A stretch of DNA of 64,000 nucleotides from Chromobotia macracanthus (lineage: Eukaryota > Chordata > Actinopteri > Cypriniformes > Botiidae), in the NCBI GenBank assembly GCA_036877525.1, contig JAZGTH010000005.1:7086001-7150000 (forward strand), given 5' to 3'. This document shows, piece by piece, positions 1 to 11,467 of the stretch; the stretch's first letter is position 1, and each line of letters opens with the position of its first letter. The notes beneath the pieces are model-generated. The model was not told where the DNA came from. It ran no database searches and saw only the letters and a list, made by a program, of their open reading frames with translations. The position numbers were made by a program, and so were the translations under genes.

Positions 1-2185
1 CATTTGATTGGCTGTCATAGCAACAGCTATGGTGCAGCATTTTATTTAGGCAAAACCCAAGTCTGCCAAAAATGTTAACACCATTGTTTTGCTACCATGT
101 TTCCTTCACAAAATGCAAATATATTTTTTACACTGTTTGGGGTTACTCTAGCATTACACAACGCTAAACTCTAACCACAAAATGAGAGAGTATTTCAATG
201 TACTGTAAATGTGTTTCATTTACATACCTGCGCAATACGTAGATGTTGCCGTTGCGACAGGCCACAGTAATGCGGAACTCCACATCAAACTGACCAGTCA
301 CATCCATGAGTGTGGGAGTACTGGGCAATGACATCTACAAACACACAGACTCTTCTGTACTGTACTGTATACTATACTGTACAGTGTAACTATTAAAAAC
401 CCAAACTTACATAAGCTCACAGCAAACTTAGATAATATTCATGAACTCAAATATGTTTTCTTATATTCTTATTCTTTCTTATATTAAGATGCTCTCAATA
501 CCAAAAGTTAGTGGTAGATTACAGTGTTTAACAAGCACATATGACCCATGGACTCACCTTGTAGAGGATGGTAAAGGCCTCTGGATCTAAAATATAAACA
601 TCACTGTTCTCTGTGCCAATCACCAGACAGCTAACTGCATCCTCATCTGCCATGTTCTTCTTCAATGTGCTTATACAGGTAATGACCGTCTGAGACAAAC
701 CAGGAGATAAAAGCTGTGTCAGTGCATGTTTTTGCTTGTTTTTGTCTATGTGTGTGAGACGTTAACATTTATTCACAGATTTGGGTACCTGCCGACGTAT
801 AGGCTGTTCTTTGTTAAGATGAACGAAAGTCTCCATTTCCTGTGGATCAAGCATGAGGAACCTAAACAAACCATACAAGAAAATTAATTCACAACTAAAG
901 ATAATATCCCAGGTGCAGATAAGGAAAACATTTCAATTGATAAATACAACAGAAAATCTACTGACAAGATTTGACACTAGACAGAATGGTACAGTTATAG
1001 GTATATCTACAAATAGTTTTTCCATAGTGGTGTATGAATCACCACAACAAAGATGAGAGAGGAATATGTTACCGTAGCGATCTGACTGAGAGTGGAATCT
1101 CTGCTTTATCCCTGTTCAATAGAAACATACATTTATGTATACAAATCTGTATTGTAACCGTAAAATTGTCAAATATTGTATTATATCAGTTTGTAGCTCA
1201 TTAAAACAACAGTGTACTGGGATTAGAGCACAACATATGTATGCACCTTATTCCTTCTAACATCTCTTTAAGGGTCATTGGGTCAATCATGTCCTAAGAG
1301 GGAAAATAAAAACACCAGTAATTAAATACAAACAGTAACCATCATATTGCAAAATTAAATTACCAGTTTAGTAAACATGTAGCCTAAGTTGCATAGCTAT
1401 ACATATGAGTAATATGAGGTATGTTATAAATAAAACAGCTCACCTCTCTAGCCTGACTCCAAACATCCTGCTCCAGAGGATTCACCTCCAAACTAGGAAG
1501 TGTGAACTTGAAGTAGGGCCTTAAGTTCTTGTAGACATAGATGAAGGGGCCAGAGGCCACAGCGATGGCTGGGGTTCGTGGCTCATGGAGGTCCATGAGG
1601 AAGGAAACCAGGCCAGTGGGTAGGTCAAGCAGGGTGCTCTCACTCAACAGACCAGTGCCACGGTACACCTTTAGCTTCATGTTACACACTCCGGTGCCGA
1701 GATCACCCACCACCAGCTGGTACATAAACACACACACTTCAGATGAGCATGCATGGGTGAACTAGGACAACTTTCAGGACTTGTGCTTACTGGAGGGCTA
1801 AAATATCTATAATATTTAACACAATCTCACCTTATTCTCACCGTCTCCATGCAAGTCTGAAAGAGCTGTGAAAAAGAACACAACTTACGAGCTGGAGAGT
1901 AGTTGCAGGTTAAATTGCAGCTAGTAATTGATTTTCCACGTTCACACAACAGTGACTTACCAATGCAAGATGTAAACGTATATAGATTGGCGACTGGATC
2001 ATAGTGTGCATCGAGCCATTTGGAAGCCACCGAACTATAAAGAGCACAGAAAAAGTCTTACGCCTAAAGGTAATGTTATTCAAGCATGAATCATTTTAAT
2101 GCAATATCATTTATTTCAATGAACTAGACTTAAAACCCCCAGACTCCGTTACATGTGAGATAACAATGTGTTACTTTGCCGCCAT
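1..2185 (-). CDS. bbs1: BBS1 (Bardet-Biedl syndrome 1 protein), 5' part, runs off the left edge
   Basis: BBS1 is a beta-propeller subunit of the BBSome, the coat complex that moves membrane proteins in and out of primary cilia. Reading on the minus strand, coding exons lie at 2175-2185 (start codon at 2185), 1961-2034, about 1829-1867, about 1441-1720, about 1241-1295, about 1080-1115, about 785-860, about 555-690 and about 225-335. Diagnostic peptides are SKWLDAHYDP, LVVGDLGTGVCNMKLK, HEPRTPAIAVASGPFIYVYK, DAVSCLVIGTEN and FRITVACRNGNIYVLRR, all matching the N-terminal half of vertebrate BBS1. The 11-nt first coding exon is inferred: ATG GCG GCA AA spliced to T TCG gives MAANSVASKW, which fits the human ANSKW context, although the GTAACA donor is weak. 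No frameshift or stop was seen in the exons. The C-terminal half lies outside the window. Confidence 0.93.
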
Positions 2186-2496
2186 TTTGTGCAAGTAAGA
2201 TGTTCATATAAAGAGTAGCTGGCGTCAAAACAATAGTGAATATGATCTATCATTAATACTAATTGTACAGCAGTTTATGTGCGTCATAGGGTTTTCAAGA
2301 TATTTATATCAGCTATGTCAACGAGTTGTTTACCGCGATATGATCGAGAGAAAGCAAATAAAAGAGCTTATAACTACTCACGTGTCTTTCATCTCCTGGG
2401 GAACAAAGGACATGTTGCTTTTGTATTATAAATGCCCCGATATATCCGCGATGATCACAGTTTGGATTGTCTGTAATCCTCAGATCGGCTTTCCTC

Positions 2497-2510
2497 GTTC
2501 CTATGGCAAC
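2497..2510. promoter_or_regulatory. RFX X-box upstream of bbs1
   Basis: The 14-mer GTTCCTATGGCAAC fits the X-box consensus RYYNYY-N2-RRNRAC exactly: half-sites GTTCCT and GGCAAC with a 2-nt spacer. It lies about 312 bp upstream of the bbs1 start codon, in the promoter region of a ciliary gene. RFX factors are known to control BBS genes through such boxes. Binding is inferred. Confidence 0.6.
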
Positions 2511-2736
2511 CGCTCAAGTGGGAGTACTTACACGCGTCACATCGAAACATTTCCGACTGGAATTGTTGGTAGTAATAAACAGTTCCGGAAACGGAACTGT
2601 CATATATAATTGATAAAAAATGATATTATATATAAATGATACAAAACAAAAATGTTTCTGTAAAGAATCGCCACAGCCTACTCTGTTGATGTTGTTGATT
2701 TGTCACCAAGACAAATTGCTTGTGTGTGTAAACATC

Positions 2737-2776
2737 TATTCTATTCTATTCTGTTCTATTCTATTCTATTCTATTC
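2737..2776. repeat. (ATTCT)n microsatellite
   Basis: About eight tandem copies of a TCTAT/ATTCT pentamer with one interruption (a G replacing A). It is intergenic and has no evident function. Confidence 0.85.
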
Positions 2777-3056
2777 TTAATAGGAGGTGTCATAGTAAGT
2801 GTATAAGCAAGTAAATAAGAATAATGAGCCACATGTGGTTAATTCAACTGGATTAAAGTTATAATAAAAACAAATAGATCTACATATGAATTTTTATTAT
2901 CTTTTATTACTCCACAGTACTTTTATTAAATTATACTTCTTACAAATTAGCACAAAGCCCACAGATACAAAAGGTAAGCAAAAAAGTAACTGAATTAAGG
3001 TACACACACCCGCAAGGTTTTTGAGTATGCAAATAAACTCTTTATCAAGTAAATGT

Positions 3057-6000
3057 TCATAAGAATGTAAGAGGGGTTCCTATTTTGTCTTTTCCTATGT
3101 GTTCTTTGAGGAATACGCGTATTTCTGGACTGAATAGATTTGTATGGTAATCTCTAGAATCTTCTACAGATCGAGGCTTAGGGTTGTTTGAGCACAAGTC
3201 CTTCACCCCCCAGCTCACGACACCAACCTATAAAAGATGGTTCAAATATTAAAAAACAGTCTCTCAAGTCTCTCAGATTAGAGATTAATATCAACTATTT
3301 CACAACAATGCACGCCTGCTCTTCAGAAGAATCAGTATGTTTACAAAAAAAGAGTTAAAATCAAAATACATGACATCAAAGTGGATAAATTATTCACTTT
3401 ACCTGTACCATTCGAGCGCCAGGAACTACAAAAGTGGCCCCTCCAGAATCACCTGTTACAAAATGTCAGGCAGACACAAAACATGATTTATGGTACAGTA
3501 AATGCCTGACAAAATTCAATTAGTAATTATGTAATACTAGTAATAATACATTGTAATATGAAAACTACACATGGTATAGTGGAATTAAACAGAATATAAC
3601 ATGCTTTCTTGCAAACATCCAACATACCTTTGCAGGCAACATCATCTGTGATTGGTTCAATACCTCCACTGCACAAAAAATTGTTTGAAACAATATCCTC
3701 TGCTTTTGTTGCAGTAATTCCTTTAGCTTTTATTGCATCTTCAACACAAGTGTCCCGCTGAAGAGAAAGAACAGACTATTATATTGAAGCCATGTTGAGT
3801 AATTTATATATTTGGTGTTTTAGGACACTAAATTGAAACAATGAACTGCTAATAAAAAACTGCTCTCAGACACACTTTTGAGTTATCAAAAACCAAGCCA
3901 TGGAAAAAACAATACAGGGCAAATGTATTGTCATATACACAGTAAAAATGATTAAATAACAGTATTTGGTATTGTTATATTAAACATAATCACCCATTTT
4001 CCCTGCTTGATTTTGATTTCCTTCTTTTCAATCCTGCCTGCCATAGGTGACATGAAAGCAGCATTCACAGTATCTGCACTCATTAGTATTTCCTCTGTAA
4101 CAACAGTAACAATGTAAATAAAATATGCATTTTGTTTTAGCAATGTTACAACTTTTAATATATACAGTTGTGTTTCAGGTTTACATAGTATTGTGTTTGT
4201 TTGTAACTTACGGTGTTTTTTGCACGTTCCTTCACTGTCTGAAATCTTTAGAGCTCTACTGGTTTCCTTGGTGCAGGGGATGCAGATTGGTCTGTACAAA
4301 TACAGAGGATATTCTGTAATGAATTATGCCATTTTAACACTTTTGTATTAGAGTAAAGTCATGTTGATGATCTGTGTTTCTCACCGAAGATTAAGACCCA
4401 TGATTACAGGCTCCTCCAGTTGAATGAGAGCTATATCAAATTCATAATATTCTGGTATCCCCATGTGACGTTTTGCTGTGATATTATAGCGAGGATGAGG
4501 TATGTATTGTTTAACTTTGATTTCTAAGTGTGGAAAAGGAAAACCACTGATAAGCTTTTCACCATTATATTTATTTTTTTCTTAATGAGCTTAAGGAAAA
4601 ACACTGGGAGACAATATTATGTAAAAAACAGCTGGGGAAAGATATTCCTAATGATACGGCTGGAAACATACAATACCTTTAGAACTTGATTCCATTTCAA
4701 TAGATATCCTGTCAGATGTATCGCCAAATCTGAAGCAGTGAGCCGCTGTCAAGATAAAGGTCGATGTGACTAATGACCCCGTGCATTTTGAGATTTTCCC
4801 ATCATTACGCTGCAAACATATCAGAATATTAGACATTTTAACAGAAACTTGTTCAAAAAGCTACTCAGATAGAAGGAACTAGTATGGTGATGCAATTTTA
4901 ATTTGTTTAGTTTTCAAAGAAAAAAGATTAGAAGATAAAGAGATGCCTACAGACACACTGATCTTTGCAAACCAGGGGTATTGACGACGCTCATGAGATT
5001 TCATGCCATCATCATAATCTCTGTAAAGTCCACACAATTTCACACTGGTGCCTTCATCTGTTCAAGAAAGATACTGAGATGAATAAATGTATGAGATGGT
5101 AGAAGAAAGCAGAGTTGATCAATACTTTATAAGTATGTAGAGATTCTGCTTTGCAGAATATTAAAATAGTTAAGACAGACACAAAACCAAATACAAAACC
5201 AGATTAATAAATAAAATTAGCGTAATCATGTACCTATCATGTTGTCAAATGTCTGCTGCAAATCATTCAGTTCCTTAAGCTTGAAAAAAAACTTTTCATT
5301 TCCTCTGTCAGTCTTATAATTATTTATGTCCTCAGCATTTACATCATCACCCATTCCAAACACATAAAGATCTGTAAAATAAGCTCAACATTAATGTAAA
5401 CTGAAAAAACATTTTGGAATTTTGGCGTATACTAAACATCTGTATCATATCAATCTTTTATTTCTGCCTTCTAAACTGTGCAGTTGTTAATGAATGGTAA
5501 AAACTTTTCTCATTTTTACAAAACAAAACTATGCTGAGCCAAACCTTTTCCTTCCTTACCACTTATGAAAATTAACAATGGTTTTACCACAAATAAAACC
5601 AAACAACCATGATTACTATAGTATAACCATAGTAACCACAAATTGACCATGGTTTTACAAATAGTAATCAATCCACCAAAAAAACATGGTTACAACACTG
5701 TCATTTTGGGAAAACCATGGTTAGTTTTCGTAAAGGACAGTTGCAAATCTATCACAATAAACAGTAGCTTATTCTGTCACAGTATTTGTACTAATAGGCC
5801 TGTTTGTTGTTACACAAACATTCCTCCTCACCAAGGTTTTCTTCCCGTGAAGGATCATTTTGTATCACAAGATCTTTTATTTGTTCCACCTTAGGTTTGG
5901 GATTGCCACCCATGTTGGCTAGACCTACAAAGCAGATTGAGATGTAAAATAGTTTATATACATACAAAGAATGACATCTTTGGTAAAGTTACAACTTTTT

Positions 6001-9000
6001 TGATATGTGACAATTATTGCTTGTTTATTATAGTTATGGGGCATCAAAGACCCTTAAATAAAAGCACCTGTTTTGGATAAAAACACTTAAATATAAATAC
6101 ATTGCACATAATGTCAAATAGTATTTAAGCATCAGTACCATCAGTGAACATGATGACAATATGTTGAGTCTGAAGAAAGGCCTTTTTATCTCTGAGCTCC
6201 TCTATTCTCATACTCTCCAAAATACTGCTGTAAGCTTTGGCAATATTAGTTCCTGTTCGATCACCTTTACCTGTTAATTACAAAAACACAAGAATATTTA
6301 CATGAATATTTACAAGGCGTTCTCATCCAGATTCAGATTCACTATCAGGTTCATTCTCAGATTCACAGTGAACATGCGCATTTTCTTCAGTACTGTTTAA
6401 CTTTAAATCTGATGACAGTGTACAAACAATTTAGTGCTTATTCAAACAAAATACTTACTGTCATATTTATAATCTTCTAGTTTTTTAAGAATTTCTAAGA
6501 GGTTATTTATTCGACCACTTTTAAAATCTCTCATAGATACTATCCTTGAAACATCTGTGGCAAAAATCAGGATTTCATAATTTGGGGAGACCTCGTAATA
6601 ACTGATCTGTGGGTTGAAAGCATAAAGTCAAATCTATTTCAATGTATGGTTACATATACATGTTTTATTATAACATAAACATAGTAAATAATTAAGCAAT
6701 ATCACATAAGTACTATTATTCTAAATATTAGTACAGCTGTGATTTGTGAGTACTGTAGTATAAACACAAAATTTTCTGTGATTTCATTGTGATATATAAT
6801 GAGCTATATGTGATATATTGTGATATATATGAGTTGTAATAATTAGGCTAAATAAATCAAAGAATTAAGATGCAGGATAGCTAAACAGTCCATTGAAATG
6901 GCAAAAACAGGTAAAACCCTTCCCTATGCTTATGTGATTTATTTTATATACCTTTTCAATGAGTTTACCAATTACACTTTTTGCCTTTTCAAAGTCCTCC
7001 TCATCTATGCTGTCAGATACATCCAGGGCAATGTAAATATCAAGTCGTCCACCCTTATGAACTTGTATTTGTTTTCCGTATTGATCTGTAAAAACAGAGA
7101 ACAGGTTTTATGCAACGCTGTGACAAAATCTCTTTTTGACAAAACACTTCACACTTTCTTCAAAAGGAAAAGGAAAATACACAATACTACCTGTTTCTTC
7201 ATTTTGTTGAGAAAGCTCTAGATTTGTCTTCAGAGAACTACTGAAACCCTCTGATGCTTCTTCTGGTGTGTCATATGTGAAATCAGCTGTATTTGCACGA
7301 CAACAGTCTCATTATTAGGAACATTAAGAGTCAACATAGAACAAGGGCCATGTATAGAATATATACTTCCTGTATATCTAGTTTCGCATAACATTCCGTT
7401 ATGCGAACATTCCATACAACATACCATAACATTCCGGTTCTGTCCCTGACCACTGGCCATCATTCTGACAGACTCGCTCTTTGGAACCAATCAGGGTCAG
7501 TTTATTCTCACAGCGGTATTTGACTTTGTCATCAATGTTAAATTCATGGCCTGTCCTCGTAGCACCAGGGGGAGTACCAGGATCAGGACAGTGATCAGCT
7601 ATGAGAAACATATAAGAGAATCATCATACACATGATTTTAATTACTAAGTCAATTCAGTTTATTTTTAAATTTAAAGTTCTCAATATCTAGCGTAGGTCC
7701 CGCTGTCGGGAACTGGGAGATGTCTGGGGTTTGACAGTTCATCTCTGACACTGCTTATACTAGCTTACATTTCATACTTGTATTGAATCTTTTTTTAACA
7801 CAAGCCATCATTTGTTGCTTTTATGAAATAAACATCAAACATAGATCACAACTGTCTGCAGAGAATTACGAAATTTAGGTCAAGCATTACATGGGTAGCA
7901 AAACAAGGTTTTATCTTCTATATAAGAAACTTATTTTATCTTCTACCTTTTCTTTGTCATTTTTTTAAAATATGTCAGACATATTTAACTTATTTAACAT
8001 ATTTAACTATTTATACATACTTCTCTTTTCTTGATGCAGATATGGATATATAACTGTTATATATAAATGACTAAACAGATATATCTGTCAATTCGTATGT
8101 GAATATCTGTAATAATATCTGAATAATGCAAAGGCAGGAGCACCCTAATTTTAATCATTTAAATACATACAATGATAATGTTGTATAACATTATGCATGA
8201 CCTTATGGTCATAAATATTGTTTTTCTGTAAGATGTAACATAATTGTCCTTGAAAGAATAAAGATACACTGTAAAAAAACTTTGCTGCCTTCAATTTTAA
8301 AGTTTAATCAACTAGCTATACAAGTCATTTCAACTTAATATTTTAAATCTTGACAGGTTTAACTTATAAGAAATAGTTGGAAAATTGCTTAACCTATTTT
8401 ATTAAGTTACCTCAACTCCACACCAGTCAAGATTACAAAGAGTAAGTTGAAATGACTTATGAAACCAAATTGATTAAACAAACATTTAAGGCAGCAAAGT
8501 TTTTTTTACAGTTACTATTACAAAAATACAAATTGCAAAAGTTAGAGTAGTTGGAGTTTCGGCTCTGTATGATTATTTTTAAAATGGAATTGACCAATAT
8601 ATCTCGCTTACAGTTTCTCCCACAAATTGGTGTGCCCCCGCTCCACTTCCCATTAGGCTGACAAACACGGGACGCTGAGCCACTGAATTTGTAGCTTGAG
8701 TGACATGAGTAGTGGGTTGTGTCGTTCACAAAATACCTCGGCTGGTAAGGATACATCTCTCCGTTTTCAAAACCACGAGGATCAGGGCATGTGACCTCTG
8801 ACATACATACAGACACAAATGCAGAATAATTATTGGGAGCATGTTTTATACTATGGCTTTGTTTATGATTAAGAATTGATTATAGACGGTTATAGATGTC
8901 TTAATGTATAGCTTACTCTTGCACTGAGTGCGTCGTTTTGTGGGCATTGGGTTCCATTTTCCATTTTTACAACGACGAAATTTAACAGCTGGGTAAAAGC

Positions 9001-9390
9001 CTTCTGGACAGCGGTATCTCAGGACACTCCCATCAGAATAACCATGTGAAAGTGAAAAACTACCTGTGTCAATACTGAGATTCTCTTCAGGACACAAAGT
9101 AGAGGATGGCACACCTGCAGGAAATATGAGAGCCGAGATCCAAATAAAAATTAAAAAATAAAAATTAATAAGGTGTTTTATGACAGATGTGTGTACACAA
9201 ACTGTTACAAGACCCAGAATCCACAAATAACAGAACAGTTCCCTCCAGTCAACATTTAAAAACAATACTTTCTGTTGTTCTAAGAAAGAACCTGATGTTT
9301 CTGGTCATTAAAGGCAGTGCAAGAAGACCTACCAGTTATGAGTACACACAGTATTGAAAGCGTGAGTAGATGCCATGATTCACACTTCAT
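3057..9390 (-). CDS. cfb: Complement factor B/C2-like protein, copy A (catalytic residues intact)
   Basis: Secreted serine-protease zymogen that binds C3b or C4b through its von Willebrand A domain and supplies the protease of the C3/C5 convertase. Minus-strand order: signal peptide (MKCESWHLLTLSILCVLITG, exon about 9332-9390); CCP1 about 8915-9115; CCP2 about 8610-8800; CCP3 about 7430-7600; linker about 7190-7290; vWA exons about 6950-7088, 6460-6605, 6140-6270, 5835-5925 and 5233-5370; protease exons about 4955-5058, 4675-4815, 4383-4535, 4205-4290, 3994-4100, 3630-3760, 3403-3450 and 3057-3227. MIDAS is DVSDS with GTN and MFTDG. The triad is complete: TAAHCF (His codon 4738-4740), FDIALI and GDSGGA. 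The end matches the VGVVSWGV...FLKEH tail of factor B, stopping at 3057. Factor B and C2 cannot be separated with confidence in teleosts. The P1 residue at the presumed activation site appears to be Lys. Confidence 0.9.
5560..5745. repeat. Interspersed palindromic CCATGG/TTTTAC-rich repeat in a copy A intron
   Basis: The intron between two vWA exons holds several short inverted copies of ACCATGGTTTT-like and ACCATAGTAACC-like words, a pattern seen in fish interspersed DNA repeats. Ends and class cannot be fixed by eye. Confidence 0.45.
8267..8512. mobile_element. MITE with about 22-bp terminal inverted repeats, flanked by TA
   Basis: The left end reads ACTGTAAAAAAACTTTGCTG and the right end, reverse-complemented, reads ACTGTAAAAAAAACTTTGCT. 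Similarity extends inward (TTTAATCAA against TTGATTAAA, and CAAGTCATTTCAACTTA against TAAGTTGAAATGACTT). TA dinucleotides flank both ends (8265-8266 and 8513-8514), as expected of Tc1/mariner-type target duplication. The element is about 246 bp, has no ORF, and lies in the intron between CCP2 and CCP3 of factor B-like gene A. Confidence 0.8.
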
Positions 9391-11467
9391 GATGTTCTTT
9401 ATTAGGTCCACAAAGTAAGTGAAACTAAAACTGAAGGTCTCAGGCATATTTATACAGCAATGTAAACAAGAGGAAGTGGACATATTTAGCTTGTCAAATG
9501 GATAAAATAACCCTCTGACGCAATAATGAAATATTATTGACATAACATGTAATGCATGATATAAACTTATGTAAAATGTAATTGATCATTTGAAATTGTC
9601 ACTTCTAACACTACTGAACACTTTAATGTTGTTCTTTTAACTAGAGAAGTAGGTTTGGACAAATGTTACACAGGGTGTTACCTGGTGTTGAAATCGGATA
9701 CAGTACGTGTGGGTCATAGGTGAACTTAAAATGAGTGTTGAAATGTTCTCTGTTACATACTTTATCAAAATCAAGATAATATTTCTTTTTTCCAAAAACT
9801 AATTATCATTTCATCAGTATTATACAAAATGATGACATAATCCCATAAGAAACTAGGAAACTGACACAGGCATTCATAATTGGCCTGTAAAGATGCCTGG
9901 ACCCATGTACAATGTAATTAATCTAATCCAACCACAGTACTTATTATTATATTGACTACATTCAGTTTTTATATGATATAAAGTTATTATGAGAACAGAT
10001 GCTGGATAGTTTAGGCAATTGTGTGGATGCAGTTTATTTATGAAGTTAGAAATCCAGTCAATAGCGCTTCACAAACTATAACATTTTTAAGTTCTAAATG
10101 CTAATTGTTTTGCATCTTGAATAAAAGGATTGTTTATGTAACTTCTGAGGTAGAAATATTGTTCTAGACATATTTCTTTGACTTCTTTTGATTTTTTTAT
10201 AGAGTCCTTTTCCATGCAGAGATGTATTTTGGTCTTTGACTTACGGTAAGTGTCATATTTTGGGAAATACAAAAGATTCACCACCACACTGTGATGAAAT
10301 CTTGAAAAAACCCTTTTCTTGCAATCATAAATTCAATATTGTGAAATGACTTTACCAAACATACCTTTTTTTTGCTGATTCTGTGAGTGAAAGAATTCAA
10401 CAACAGTAACAACAGTAAACCTTTTTCTGCATATAACTTAATTTTCTTGAATATGGTTTCAGAGAACCCATTTTGGCATAGTATGTTTTAGTTAGATAAG
10501 TTTTGTCCTTTAAATATTAATGTTTAATGTCAGACAACTGAAAAAAACACACAAATATTTGATATTTAGGCATGTTCCAAATTCTAGTAAGTAATTCTAG
10601 TAAGCCTAACAAGGTTTAAAAACTTTAAAACTAAAAACAACCTCATATAATAATAGAAAATATGTTATATTTAGTTTTACTTTCTGTAGTGTATTAACAT
10701 TTTCTGAAGGTTAAGCACCTCCATTCCAACATGATCTTCCTTTAAATTACATGATTTAAACCACTGTACCTGTAGTAGACCTTGTAAAGTCTGACACTAG
10801 CTAGCAACGCCAAGGTCATGGGTTCAATTCCCAAGAAATATTAATGTCATACCAAGAGAAGAGCATTATCAGTAAGAGTCATGTAAGGGCAAGCAGACAG
10901 CAGGGAAATCGTCATTGTCAACACTCAGATAGTAACCAGTTTAAATGCCTAGAAAAGTTCGGCAATATGCAATTTTAGCAAAGCCTTTTAAAGTAAACTT
11001 AAATTTAAAATTAAAAAATGAAAGAATCTGCAGCTCATACTTGCATTAATGTTTGATACATAATGTGATTAAAGAAAAGGAACAAATAAACACTCCTAGC
11101 ATTACCAGATTTGAATGTCTTGGTGCTATTTTTGCAGATAACTTCTTCCCAGGGGACATGCCCATGGACCCCCCAGACATTGTGTCGTACTTTGGTAACA
11201 TTTTTGGGGGATCTGTGCCCCAGCGATGATCAAATTCTAGAAACACCCGTGAATGTAAACACTGTTTTGTCAACTTTGTTTTATTTGCTTTCCAGCTCTG
11301 AGTCATTTTTACATTTATTCTTTCTATTTAATTTTATGCTCCTAGTGGCACATTACAAACCACACCACACAAGATAAACAATGACCAGCAATTCGACAGA
11401 AAATTGTTTTAATTTGTTCATACTTTAAAGTAAGCGAAATGTCTCATTAAACTGAGTTCACACAATT
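9391..11467. other. Intergenic between the two factor B-like genes
   Basis: AT-rich DNA without a recognisable exon. The left end is the promoter side of copy A and the right end is the 3' flank of copy B. A GAAACTAAAACTGAAG stretch at 9421-9436, 31-46 nt before the copy A start codon, loosely resembles an interferon-response element. A degraded tRNA-type B-box lies near 10.8 kb. Nothing else was seen. Confidence 0.5.
10787..10840 (+). repeat. Possible SINE fragment (tRNA B-box-like)
   Basis: CAAGGTCATGGGTTCAATTCCCAAG resembles the box B segment of the tRNA-derived SINEs found elsewhere in this window (16.65 and 21.63 kb). Only this segment is recognisable. Confidence 0.4.

Larger units (their letters stand above)
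2186..3056. other. Intergenic: bbs1 promoter and 3' flank of factor B-like gene A
   Basis: No coding exon was recognised here. The right half of the interval (about 2190-2610) is the divergent flank of bbs1 and holds the X-box. On the minus strand AATAAA signals lie at 2893-2898 and 2903-2908, about 150 nt beyond the factor B-like stop codon, and probably end that transcript. A short pentanucleotide microsatellite lies between. Confidence 0.6.

Noticed and set aside
9421..9436. ISRE-like GAAACTAAAACTGAAG before factor B-like gene A
   Set aside because: Imperfect match, only 31-46 nt from the ATG, probably in the 5' UTR, and not repeated in front of copy B.
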